Origin: DASYML01 sp036399835
Lineage (GTDB): Bacteria; Acidobacteriota; Blastocatellia; Pyrinomonadales; Pyrinomonadaceae
Direction of reading: 5' to 3'
DNA length: 52,162 nt
Assembly (NCBI GenBank): GCA_036399835.1
Contig: DASWMI010000223.1
Coordinates: forward strand, 1 to 52,162
Both the position numbers and the translations under genes were made by a program. Positions 1-7,393 of this stretch are shown one piece after another. The notes beneath the pieces are model-generated. The model had not been told where the DNA came from and did not search any database. It saw nothing but the letters and a program-made list of their open reading frames with translations. Numbering within the stretch: the stretch's first letter is position 1; the number at the start of each line of letters is the position of its first letter.

Positions 1-249
1 CTTGCGAAAGAGCTGGATGAAGACTTCCTGCATGAGGTCTTCCGCCTCTGAGACGTTCTGCGTCATGCGCAGGCACAGCGAGTAGACTCTGCGATGGTGT
101 CGTTTGTAGAGTTCTTCAAACGCTTCCATCTCTCCTGTCGCTGCGTGCTGCGTCAGCTCGTAATCGGAAGCCTGCTGGTTCTCGACCCTCTCCTCCTGCG
201 CGTGCTCCGACCCGGCCAGCAACGGAAAGGTTTCAACTGTCGTCGTCAT
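1..249 (-). CDS. ECF-type RNA polymerase sigma factor, N-terminal part (runs off the window)
   Basis: The reverse strand reads in frame from an ATG at 249 to the window edge (83 codons, no stop), so the C-terminus with region 4 lies outside. Residues from about 40 carry sigma-70 region 2: an acidic 'EMEAFEELYKRHHRRVYSL' stretch, then 'MTQNVSEAEDLMQEVF', the usual region 2.1-2.2 signature that binds core polymerase. The preceding 38 residues are a non-conserved acidic extension. It lies divergent from the MarR gene, and its promoter overlaps the marR promoter inside a palindrome, so MarR may control it. The target regulon cannot be read from here. The family call is firm; the subgroup is not. 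Confidence 0.85.
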   Translation of the reverse strand, partial: MTTTVETFPLLAGSEHAQEERVENQQASDYELTQHAATGEMEAFEELYKRHHRRVYSLCLRMTQNVSEAEDLMQEVFIQLFRK

Positions 250-309
250 ACCTTGATTAGCCCTGTTTCCCTTGATCTCGCCCTCGAACAATCAACCGCC
301 CGATTACCG

Positions 310-338
310 TTGACCTCGATGATAAGGCGCATTATACT
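310..338 (+). promoter_or_regulatory. Sigma-70 promoter of marR
   Basis: TTGACC (310-315), a 17-bp spacer and TATACT (333-338). The predicted start is near 345, about 39 nt before the GTG at 384. It overlaps the divergent sigma promoter, so both cannot be occupied by polymerase at once. Confidence 0.65.
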
Positions 339-350
339 TAATGCGCCTTA
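323..350. promoter_or_regulatory. Probable MarR operator: perfect 11-bp inverted repeat
   Basis: TAAGGCGCATT (323-333) and its exact complement AATGCGCCTTA (340-350) flank a 6-bp centre. The element covers the -10 boxes of both divergent promoters. MarR-family repressors bind palindromes and usually autoregulate, so it is the natural site for the adjacent gene product. Binding is inferred. Confidence 0.6.
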
Positions 351-359
351 ATTTTTCAA
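331..359 (-). promoter_or_regulatory. Sigma-70 promoter of the ECF sigma gene
   Basis: On the reverse strand, TTGAAA (359-354) is followed after 17 bp by a consensus TATAAT (336-331). The predicted transcript start is near 324, about 75 nt before the ATG at 249. The -10 box lies inside the palindrome 323-350 and shares four base pairs with the -10 box of the opposite promoter. Confidence 0.65.
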
Positions 360-383
360 GTGGATTAACTAGAGGAGCAGGCC

Positions 384-830
384 GTGGCCGAGAAACCGCA
401 AATCGAAGAAGTCTTGAGTAGCTTTGTCGAGATCATGTCCAGATTGTTGATAGAGCAGCAACAGAAGCATATAGCCGACCTTGAGCTGACCTTTTTACAG
501 GCGCAGGCACTAAGAATCCTGCGGCGCGGGCCTCTGCCGACGGGCCAACTGGCGGCGGAACTCAAGATTTCCGCTCCGGCCCTGACGCAGCTCACAGACA
601 GGCTGATGCGCAAGGAGCTCATCGAGCGGCAGACGGCAGCCGCAGACAGGCGCTCTGTGATGATTGCGCTCTCGGCCAAAGGGAAGCGGCTGGTGGACCA
701 GTTTCGCAAGCGGCGCGGCGAAATCTTTAGTAGTGCCCTGGCAGCCATGAAACCCGTTGAGCAGGCAGAAGTCGTAGAAGCGTTGATGAAGGTCATCGCG
801 GCCCTCCAAAGATACGAGGCGACGCGATAA
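384..830 (+). CDS. MarR-family winged-helix transcriptional regulator
   Basis: A 148-residue protein of normal MarR length. It starts at GTG 384 behind AGAGGAG at 371-377. The order is an N-terminal dimerisation helix (about 5-30), a helix-turn-helix around 'LPTGQLAAELKISAPALTQLTDRLMRK' (residues about 50-76), then the wing with 'DRRSVMIALSAKGK', whose D-R-R is the family's conserved wing motif, and a C-terminal dimerisation helix. MarR proteins are dimeric repressors released by small phenolic ligands, oxidants or antibiotics. No cysteine is placed for thiol sensing, so a ligand-type sensor is more likely. It probably represses itself and the divergent sigma gene through the palindrome 323-350. 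The ligand is unknown. Confidence 0.9.
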   Translation: MAEKPQIEEVLSSFVEIMSRLLIEQQQKHIADLELTFLQAQALRILRRGPLPTGQLAAELKISAPALTQLTDRLMRKELIERQTAAADRRSVMIALSAKGKRLVDQFRKRRGEIFSSALAAMKPVEQAEVVEALMKVIAALQRYEATR

Positions 831-1280
831 AAGGGCAATAATTCCCCGTTCCGGGTCGCCGGAGATGCCTGCCAAACTATTTTTACATTCTCTTCGTAGA
901 ATATTATTAGCCGGAGCGGTATTTCCGGGCGTTTGAAATGCGAGGGCAAAGACGGCTCGCGGCGCGTCTTCCCCCTGACTGTTATTTAGTTTACACTAAA
1001 TGGTTTATTCTTGAGATTAAGAACCGCTGCAAGACTTTCCGTACATCTTTATGATATTCACCTTCATCTCAGAGCGGGTCATGGAGCCTCTGAGGGAGAC
1101 TCGGAAGGCGCTGAGTTGAAATTTAACTGATTGAAAAGAAACGATTTCGCCATTTCGTGCATCTAATCAGAACGAAAATGTATGGCTCACTTAAAGAGAA
1201 TTGAGAAGACCGGCTGAGCACCGGCTTTATTTGCGTTAATTGTTGCAGAAGAGGGAGAAGGAGGGCGAGCAAAAGGGTTT
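831..1280. other. Intergenic region upstream of rpoD
   Basis: About 450 bp without a credible gene. It holds a perfect inverted repeat at 984-1001 and a purine-rich Shine-Dalgarno area before 1281 (GAGGGAGAAGGAGG near 1251-1264). I could not find a convincing -35/-10 pair for rpoD. Confidence 0.5.
984..1001. promoter_or_regulatory. Perfect 7-bp inverted repeat, possible operator
   Basis: ATTTAGT (984-990), TTAC, ACTAAAT (995-1001). It has the size and AT content of a repressor site and lies about 280 bp upstream of rpoD. No regulator can be assigned. Confidence 0.3.
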
Positions 1281-2954
1281 ATGGCAACTGCGCGTATAGA
1301 ATTTGAGGGACTTGAAGAGGGACGCGACCGGGATGTGCCGCCTGTCACGGAAATCGAAGAGGTCTTACAAAAGCTGAGCGACCCCGGCCTGATTGGCGAC
1401 GAGGATGCGCTGGGGCTTGAAGAGGCTTCGACGGAGGAAGCGGCTAGCGAAGAGGCTGTCGGGCTGGATGAAGTTCCTGAGCTGGACCTGTCTGCCGGCG
1501 AGGAAGACGGCGCCAGCGACCCCGTGCGTCTCTATTTAAAACAGATGAGCGTCGTGCCCCTCTTGACCAAAGAGGGTGAAGTGGCGCTCGCCAAACGTAT
1601 CGAGTGGGGACAGATCAAGACGCGGCGCACGCTCGCGCGCTCACCCATCGCGTTACGCGAGCTGTTGAAGATAGGCGAAGAGCTTGAGACCGGCGAGCTG
1701 CATATTCGCGAGACCATCAGCTTCTCGGACCAGCAGGAGATGGAAGAGGGAGAAGACCGCGCGGAGGAATACCTGCGCCAGACGCTCCAGCATCTGGAAA
1801 ACATTCAACAGCTTGCCAAGCAGGGACTCAAACACTGGAAGGGTTTCCAGGAAGAGAAGAAACTGCATCGCGGCAAGGCTTCTAAAAAACTGCTGCGTCT
1901 CAAGCGCAAGCTGGCGGGCGTGCGTCTTGAGATCGCGCGCGAGTTTGCACAGCTTAACCTGACCGAGACCATGCGCCTGCGTCTCATCGAAACCATCAAT
2001 GTCCGCTTCAAGGAGATTCGTCAAATTGAGCGCGAGATGGATAAGTACAATGAGAAGCTGGACCAGAAGCGTATCAAGCCGGAGCAGGAGAAGGAGTACA
2101 AACGACAGGTGAGCGCCTGCAAGCGCAGGCTTCATCAGATAGAAGCGGAGACGCTCGCCACGCACGTCGAGATCAAGCGCTCGCACAAGATTATCTCGCG
2201 CGGGCTGTATGAGACCACGCAGGCCAAGAGCGAGTTGACGGAAGCCAACCTGCGCCTGGTCGTCTCCATCGCCAAGAAGTACATGAATCGCGGCTTGCAG
2301 TTTCTGGACCTCATCCAGGAAGGCAACATCGGGTTGATGAAGGCCGTGGACAAGTTCGAGTGGAGACGCGGTTACAAGTTTTCGACCTACGCGACATGGT
2401 GGATACGACAGGCCATCACGAGGGCCATCGCTGACCAGGCTCGCACTATTCGTATCCCTGTCCACATGATCGAGACTCTCAACAAGCTGCGCAACACTTC
2501 GCGCGAGCTGGTGAGGGAACTCGGGCGCGAGCCGACGTATGAAGAGATAGGCAAGCGGCTGGATATGCCTGTCGATAGAGTCGAGAAGGCTTTCAAGCTG
2601 AGCCAGCAGCCAGTCTCCCTGGAGACGCCCATCGGCGAGGAAGAGGATTCGCATCTAGGCGATTTCATCGAAGACAAGGGAAGCCTTAATCCTTCGGATG
2701 CCGTTGTCAACCTCAACCTGCGCGAGATTACGGACGAGATTCTGGCGACCCTCTCGCCGCGCGAGGAGAGAGTCATACGCATGCGTTTCGGTCTGGGCAA
2801 TGTCGGTGATGAACACACGCTCGAAGAAGTCGGCCAGACCTTTGACGTAACGCGCGAGCGCATACGACAGATTGAAGCCAAGGCTCTCAAGAAGCTCAAG
2901 CATCCGTCTCGTGCGCGTCTGCTCAAGCCGTTTGTGCAGAACACGCAGCATTAA
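1281..2954 (+). CDS. rpoD: Primary (group 1) RNA polymerase sigma factor RpoD
   Basis: 557 residues. An acidic N-terminus of about 75 residues replaces a canonical region 1.1. Region 1.2 is visible at about 80-110 ('DPVRLYLKQM...LLTKEGEVALAKRIE'), followed by a long charged non-conserved region with coiled-coil character. Region 2 starts near residue 317 ('ELTEANLRLVVSIAKKY', 'FLDLIQEGNIGLMKAVDKFEW', 'STYATWWIRQAI') and contains the promoter-melting and -10-reading residues. Regions 3 and 4 end with 'LEEVGQTFDVTRERIRQIEAK', the -35-reading helix-turn-helix. The full set of housekeeping motifs makes this the vegetative sigma factor that binds core polymerase. It is monocistronic, ending in a strong bidirectional terminator. 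Confidence 0.97.
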   Translation: MATARIEFEGLEEGRDRDVPPVTEIEEVLQKLSDPGLIGDEDALGLEEASTEEAASEEAVGLDEVPELDLSAGEEDGASDPVRLYLKQMSVVPLLTKEGEVALAKRIEWGQIKTRRTLARSPIALRELLKIGEELETGELHIRETISFSDQQEMEEGEDRAEEYLRQTLQHLENIQQLAKQGLKHWKGFQEEKKLHRGKASKKLLRLKRKLAGVRLEIAREFAQLNLTETMRLRLIETINVRFKEIRQIEREMDKYNEKLDQKRIKPEQEKEYKRQVSACKRRLHQIEAETLATHVEIKRSHKIISRGLYETTQAKSELTEANLRLVVSIAKKYMNRGLQFLDLIQEGNIGLMKAVDKFEWRRGYKFSTYATWWIRQAITRAIADQARTIRIPVHMIETLNKLRNTSRELVRELGREPTYEEIGKRLDMPVDRVEKAFKLSQQPVSLETPIGEEEDSHLGDFIEDKGSLNPSDAVVNLNLREITDEILATLSPREERVIRMRFGLGNVGDEHTLEEVGQTFDVTRERIRQIEAKALKKLKHPSRARLLKPFVQNTQH

Positions 2955-2970
2955 TCAGCCTCACACATGA

Positions 2971-3012
2971 AGAAATAGCCCCGCGAGCTTTAAAGCCTGC
3001 GGGGCTATTTCT
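2971..3012. terminator. Bidirectional intrinsic terminator between rpoD and the GMC oxidoreductase
   Basis: Perfect 14-bp arms at 2971-2984 and 2999-3012 (core AGCCCCGC/GCGGGGCT), a 14-nt loop and T-rich ends on both strands. It separates two convergent genes. Confidence 0.85.
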
Positions 3013-3037
3013 CTTGACGCCTTGCGAGCGTGGCAGT

Positions 3038-4618
3038 TTAGCGTCCCTGGCGGACAATGCCTTCGGCTATGCGCTCGCTCAGCGCGGCGATAGTCTTGGA
3101 TGGGTTATGGCCGACGGGGGCCGGCATGATTGAACCGTCCGCCACGTAGAGATTGCGGTAGGAGAAGCTTTCTCCGAGATGGTTGACCACGCCGTCTGCG
3201 GGCGTAGAGCCTATCGGGCAGCCTCCGAGCGGGTGTGGCGTGATGGCCGCGTCCGGTGTCTGGATGATAAAACGCCCGCCCGTCTTCTCTGCCAGCTTGC
3301 GGTGCACCTCCTGTATACCGTCGAGCACTTTGCGCGCTCCGCTCCGCTCCCATGACAAACGCAGGACGTAACCTCCAAAGAGGCCGAAGAACGAACGCTC
3401 GACCCTGAACTTCCCGATGGGTTCGTCGCGCCCCTGGGCAAACCAGGGCATGAGCGTCTCGAAGGGCTGCTGGTTAAGCCCTTGATATAGCGCGCGAAGG
3501 GCAATGGCGAAACGCTGCGCGTCGCCGCGCGGATTCTTGAGCATCTCACGATACTGGACCAGCAGGTCCGGCACGCCGCCGTCCTCGATCATAAAACGGC
3601 TGCCCTTGTAGTTGTGGTCTCCGAAAAAGCGTATCCCGGCGCTGATGGTTGGGCCGCGCGAGGGATAAACTTTGCGTCCGGCGTGGAACGCGGGGCTTAA
3701 ATAGTTGGCGTTGGTACACCACTTCGCGCCGAGCATCTTGCCGAGGTTGGGAAGCGACCTGTGCTGACTCTGGCAGCGCAGGAGGAGTTCGGTCGAGCCG
3801 ATTGAGCCAGCCGAGACGACGACCAGCCGCGCAGTGACAGAGCCGCGCTTGAGCTTGCCCTGTTCTATGCGGTCAAAGTGTATGCGGTAGCCTTCGGCCA
3901 GAGGCTCGATGTTGCGCACGATGTGGAGCGGGCGGACCTCAGCGCCGTGCTTCTCCGCGCGCGGGATGTAATTAAGGGCGAGGGTATTACGCGCTTCCAC
4001 AGGGCAGCCGAGAACGCACTGGCCCAGATGAACGCAGAAGCCCTGCTCCTTTCCATCCACGTTGGGCTTCATCACGCTATCCTCGGCCCGAGGTTCGCGC
4101 GAAGCGTCGTAGGCATAGCTCTCATCGAAGCGTATGTTAAGGTCCACTTCGTCGTACTGCTCTCCAAAGCCCGCCAGGTTGGCCGCTTCCTTGAGCAGCT
4201 TGGTACGGTTGGAGAGCTGGTTGGGCGGAATCTTGCGCGGGTGAAGCACGTCGCTCACTTTTTGATAGTAAGGGGCGAGCACCTCGAAATTAATCTCGGG
4301 CGGCCAACCCGCGCGAAAGAAATCTTCGTAGGCGTCTATGACAACGTTCGCAAAATGGAGCGAGCCGCCGCCGACGCCCGCTCCGGCAACGGTGCTGATG
4401 TTGCCGTGATTGCGTATGTCGAGCCAGCCGTTGGTCCGTTCGGGATGCGCCTCGTCCCAGAGCCAATCGCTACGGGTCACGCTAGGGTATTCATGGCGCT
4501 GCCAGCGCCGCCCGCGTTCGAGCACCAAGACCCTATAGCCTCCCTCTGAGAGCCTCAGGGCCGAAACAGCGCCGCCGAAACCGCTTCCGATGACCACCGC
4601 GTCAAAGTCTGTTGCCAT
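3038..4618 (-). CDS. GMC-family FAD oxidoreductase (cholesterol-oxidase-like)
   Basis: I chose ATG 4618 because GAGAGGAGGG sits just upstream; an in-frame ATG at 4699 would add 27 residues without such a site. The product is 526 residues. The N-terminus is a Rossmann FAD motif ('VVIGSGFGGAVSALRL'), then 'GAGVGGGSLHFANV', the conserved GMC loop near the flavin. A Cys cluster 'FCVHLGQCVLGCP' is typical of the cholesterol-oxidase-like branch. The C-terminus has 'HPLGGCPIG' and 'NLYVADGSIMPAPVGHNPSKTI', which carries the catalytic His-Asn pair. These enzymes oxidise alcohols or sterol-like substrates with FAD. No Tat or Sec signal is visible. It is probably co-transcribed with the gene at 4721-5590. 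The substrate is unknown. Confidence 0.85.
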   Translation of the reverse strand: MATDFDAVVIGSGFGGAVSALRLSEGGYRVLVLERGRRWQRHEYPSVTRSDWLWDEAHPERTNGWLDIRNHGNISTVAGAGVGGGSLHFANVVIDAYEDFFRAGWPPEINFEVLAPYYQKVSDVLHPRKIPPNQLSNRTKLLKEAANLAGFGEQYDEVDLNIRFDESYAYDASREPRAEDSVMKPNVDGKEQGFCVHLGQCVLGCPVEARNTLALNYIPRAEKHGAEVRPLHIVRNIEPLAEGYRIHFDRIEQGKLKRGSVTARLVVVSAGSIGSTELLLRCQSQHRSLPNLGKMLGAKWCTNANYLSPAFHAGRKVYPSRGPTISAGIRFFGDHNYKGSRFMIEDGGVPDLLVQYREMLKNPRGDAQRFAIALRALYQGLNQQPFETLMPWFAQGRDEPIGKFRVERSFFGLFGGYVLRLSWERSGARKVLDGIQEVHRKLAEKTGGRFIIQTPDAAITPHPLGGCPIGSTPADGVVNHLGESFSYRNLYVADGSIMPAPVGHNPSKTIAALSERIAEGIVRQGR

Positions 4619-4720
4619 TGTCCAGCCCTCCTCTCGGCTTTCCTCTACGGCACGCCTCCCGCGTGCCTCATCAATCAAAGTTAGTTTCAATCCCATCAAA
4701 GGGACTGTCGCCTGGTCCAG

Positions 4721-5590
4721 CTAAACAGCAAAGGTGTATCCCGGATCGATTTTTTGAAATCCGACCAGAATTTCATGGATGTTGTAAGGATGTGTGGGCT
4801 GCCCTGAGAGCCTATTGCGAAGAACTTGAAAGAAGTGGCCCAGGCCGTCTGCGTCGTCTATGTCTATGTCCGCGACGCAGCCATCGCCGTTCATGAAGAA
4901 GGTCAACTGTAAATTTCCAAAATGGTCCGGCGTCTTAAAGCTTCCGGCGTGCGTAAACCCCGCCGGAGGATGATGCAGGCTTTCGTCAGCGGGATGGAAA
5001 AGACCTTCTGTGACACTGTTCTTGGTCTCCTCGCGTAGTTCCCTGGGGACGACCGCAAAAAATCTATCGCCTCTCAGCTCCTTCAACTCCTGTATATAAG
5101 AGAGGACAGTCTTCTTGTTGGTGAGCGGCGTGGCTCCTGTCTTCGCGACGATGTTCAAAAGCCCTGCCCTGCGAATATCATCGAAAGCGTCATAGAGAGC
5201 CTTCCCCTTCTTGCCCTCAAAGGATGAGACCTTCTCGCTATTCTCCAGCAAGCGCGTGAGGTCCGCTGGAAGATTCGAGTGAGCAGGGAAGTTAACTTTC
5301 TTAACTTTTCCAGGGTCTATCGGAAAGACAATCGTGAGCGGCGTAATCCCGCTCGCCTTCATGTTCAAGAACCGACTGACATACTGGTAGGAAGGCGGGT
5401 CTATTTCAATTCGATAGAGTCCCTGCGGCGCGCCGCGCAATCCCGTAATCTCAATCTTGTTAGCAGCATTAGCGCTGGCTTTCAGAACTTCGCTGAGAAC
5501 TTGATGACGTAGAAGAATATCAATCTTTTCGGGAATCGGTTTTCCATAAACATCCAGTGCTTCCAAGCGAAGCTTGACCTCATTCGCCAT
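4721..5590 (-). CDS. Protein of unknown function, operon partner of the GMC oxidoreductase
   Basis: 289 residues starting at ATG 5590 behind TGAGGAGG. I do not recognise the family. The first ~100 residues look like a beta-rich domain ('MANEVKLRLEALDVYGKPIP', 'GLYRIEIDPPSY', 'PLTIVFPID') like a small immunoglobulin-like or prealbumin-type fold. The C-terminal third is distinctive: paired His in 'ADESLHHPPAGFTHAGSFK', an acidic stretch 'CVADIDIDDADGLGHFFQVLRN', and 'THPYNIHEILVGFQKIDPGY'. No signal peptide or membrane segment is seen, so it should be cytoplasmic. It ends about 100 bp before the oxidoreductase start on the same strand, which suggests a shared function; this is inference only. 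Confidence 0.75.
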   Translation of the reverse strand: MANEVKLRLEALDVYGKPIPEKIDILLRHQVLSEVLKASANAANKIEITGLRGAPQGLYRIEIDPPSYQYVSRFLNMKASGITPLTIVFPIDPGKVKKVNFPAHSNLPADLTRLLENSEKVSSFEGKKGKALYDAFDDIRRAGLLNIVAKTGATPLTNKKTVLSYIQELKELRGDRFFAVVPRELREETKNSVTEGLFHPADESLHHPPAGFTHAGSFKTPDHFGNLQLTFFMNGDGCVADIDIDDADGLGHFFQVLRNRLSGQPTHPYNIHEILVGFQKIDPGYTFAV

Positions 5591-5938
5591 GGTCTTTCCT
5601 CCTCAGGCGGGCTTTAGTGAGAAGCCGGCCCTGGTTTCGAGAGATGTCTGCCGCGAGCTTTGGACGGCATGCCGAGGTCTCCTTTCATAATGCTAAGCAA
5701 GATGGAGAAGACGCTATTCGTGGGTTTAGAGAGAGGGCGGATTTAGCGAGTGCGCAAAGTATGCAGGCTCGTGAGAATTCAGCCCTTGAAACAGCAAAAC
5801 GACTGGAGCGTGACCTATGTTCTACGAGGTGTGCGAATAGTATCCGAAACATTAGTGGAGGTCAACTCTTACCTGTTTTCACTCCTTGTCCGGTTTTGAA
5901 AACGAGGACCAATTTATGACGGCCAGTAAAATTCAAAC

Positions 5939-5961
5939 TGGACCATCATCAGATTGGACCA
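5939..5961. promoter_or_regulatory. Two tandem TGGACCA boxes upstream of a promoter
   Basis: TGGACCA occurs at 5939-5945 and 5955-5961, starts 16 bp apart, ending 7 bp before the -35 box at 5969. The spacing (1.5 helical turns) and position would suit an activator, but the same 7-mer is abundant across the window, so a regulator is not required. Confidence 0.3.
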
Positions 5962-5968
5962 CTATTCT

Positions 5969-5996
5969 TTGCGGTCTTATCTTCCTATGCTAGGAT
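5969..5996 (+). promoter_or_regulatory. Candidate promoter of the receiver gene
   Basis: TTGCGG (5969-5974), a 16-bp spacer and TAGGAT (5991-5996), about 48 bp before the ATG at 6044. The -35 matches only moderately. Confidence 0.4.
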
Positions 5997-6043
5997 TAAA
6001 ATCTCGGTCAGTACCTCATATCCTAAGTTTGGAGATAAGATGA

Positions 6044-6433
6044 ATGAATCCTCACCGTAACCGCCTCCTCTGCGTTGATGACGATGAAGATACGCGTACG
6101 ATGCTGGTAAGCCTGCTGGGATTAATCAACTGTGAAGTCATTACTGTCGGGACATCGAGCGAAGCCTGGGATAAGATTATGTCTCAACGCTTCGACCTCT
6201 ATCTGCTCGATAACTGGCTGCCGGAAGGCCCGGGCGTAGAGCTGTGCAGAAAGATTCGAGAGCTTGATTCGCGGACTCCAATCGTTTTCTATTCGGGGGC
6301 CGCCTATATTTCTGACAAACAGGAGGCGCTCGCAGCGGGGGCCGACGCCTATCTCGTCAAGCCTGCCGAAGTGGGCGGGTTGGTTGAGACCATCCAAAGA
6401 CTGCTGCAAACGGGAAGGGCTGCCTCCTCTTAA
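6044..6433 (+). CDS. Single-domain response regulator (CheY-like receiver)
   Basis: 129 residues consisting of one receiver domain with no output domain. The acidic pocket is 'CVDDDED' (D12-D14), the phosphoacceptor is Asp56 in 'DLYLLDNW', the switch Ser is S84 in 'VFYSGA', and the conserved Lys is K106 in 'YLVKPAE', so phosphorylation should be possible. The start ATG 6044 follows GGAGATAAG. No histidine kinase lies in the window, so its partner is elsewhere. Stand-alone receivers act by protein-protein contacts, for example on motility or phosphorelays. It is followed by the palindrome TTCACGTGAA at 6435-6444, directly before the next operon. Confidence 0.93.
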   Translation: MNPHRNRLLCVDDDEDTRTMLVSLLGLINCEVITVGTSSEAWDKIMSQRFDLYLLDNWLPEGPGVELCRKIRELDSRTPIVFYSGAAYISDKQEALAAGADAYLVKPAEVGGLVETIQRLLQTGRAASS

Positions 6434-6562
6434 TTTCACGTGAATTGGAAATATCCCGCATTACTTTCGACAAATTGACGTGGCAAACTTTTGTTTACGT
6501 TTGCGGACTACTTGCCCGTTTGCTCCTTCTTCAAGCTCGGGCTTACAATCAACGGACCAGGG

Positions 6563-7393
6563 ATGGAGATGATGAAGGCGATCACGCGCTCTGTCTCACG
6601 CAATATCGCGCGATGCGAGCTGACCTTCAGAGAGCGCGAGTGCGTGGACTATGAAAGGGCTGTCCAACAGCACACGAGCTACCGCGATATGCTCCGCCGC
6701 GCAGGGGCGGAAGTCCTCAACCTCGAAGCCTGCGACGCGCACCCCGATTGCTGCTTCGTGGAGGATACGGCGGTCGTGCTCGACGAGCTGGCCGTCATCG
6801 TTAACATGGGTACGCCCTCGCGGCGCGGCGAAACCGCTGCCGTCGAAAAAATCCTTTCGACGCAACGCGAAGTCGCGCACCTCGCACACCCGGCCACACT
6901 CGACGGCGGCGATGTCATACGCCTCGGCAAGCAGATTTTCGTCGGGCACTCCAAACGCACCAACCGCGAAGGGGTCGAGGCTCTGGCGCGACTCGTCAGC
7001 CCGTTTGGTTATCAGGTGACGCCGATCCGCGTCGCCAAGTGCCTTCATCTATCGAGCGCTTGCAGCGCGCTCGACGAAGAGACCGTGCTGCTCAATCCGC
7101 GCTGGATTGACGCCGAGCCGTTAAAGCGTTTCAGGATTCTGCTGGCGGCTGAGGACGAGCCGTGGGCTGCCAACACCGTCAGGGTCGGCGAAAGAGTCTG
7201 CGTCGAAGCGGGCGCTCCGCGCACTCTCGAAATAGTCGGGCGACATTGTAGAGACACTGAGGCTCTGGATGTTTCGGAATTTCGCAAGGCTGAAGGCAGC
7301 CTCTCCTGTCTCAGCATTATTTTCCGAGATGTGGTCCAGAATCCGGGCAAACAGAGTATTAATCAGAACCAAGAGGTGAAGTATGCAGAGTGA
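6563..7393 (+). CDS. Dimethylargininase (DDAH)-like guanidine-modifying hydrolase
   Basis: 276 residues from ATG 6563; the frame is open for 24 more codons upstream, but those residues do not look like the family. The protein belongs to the amidinotransferase/DDAH superfamily: 'FVEDTAVV' (E67, D68) and 'TLDGGDVIRLG' (D114) line the substrate pocket, His162 lies in 'KCLHLSSACSAL' and the nucleophile Cys249 in 'EGSLSCLSI'. The positions match those I recall for the Pseudomonas DDAH (H162, C249). DDAHs hydrolyse Nω-methylated arginines to citrulline plus an alkylamine. It is the first gene of a four-gene operon and overlaps the next gene by 11 bp. Next to an SznF-like oxidase, an arginine derivative is a plausible substrate, but this is inferred. 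Confidence 0.88.
   Translation: MEMMKAITRSVSRNIARCELTFRERECVDYERAVQQHTSYRDMLRRAGAEVLNLEACDAHPDCCFVEDTAVVLDELAVIVNMGTPSRRGETAAVEKILSTQREVAHLAHPATLDGGDVIRLGKQIFVGHSKRTNREGVEALARLVSPFGYQVTPIRVAKCLHLSSACSALDEETVLLNPRWIDAEPLKRFRILLAAEDEPWAANTVRVGERVCVEAGAPRTLEIVGRHCRDTEALDVSEFRKAEGSLSCLSIIFRDVVQNPGKQSINQNQEVKYAE

Larger units (their letters stand above)
5591..6043. other. Divergent intergenic region with a candidate promoter for the receiver gene
   Basis: About 450 bp between the unknown gene (minus) and the receiver gene (plus). An open frame at 5617-5919 has no ribosome site or family signature and is not accepted. The right end holds the tandem TGGACCA boxes and a promoter candidate, both listed separately. 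Confidence 0.5.

Noticed and set aside
1653..2654. 333-codon open frame on the strand opposite rpoD
   Set aside because: It lies wholly inside rpoD, has no family features and reflects third-position GC bias of the real gene.
5617..5919. 100-codon frame in the gap before the receiver gene
   Set aside because: No ribosome site, no signature and low-complexity charged composition.
6435..6444. TTCACGTGAA palindrome between the receiver gene and the DDAH operon
   Set aside because: A 10-bp palindrome can arise by chance; no promoter could be placed around it, so no regulatory claim is made.
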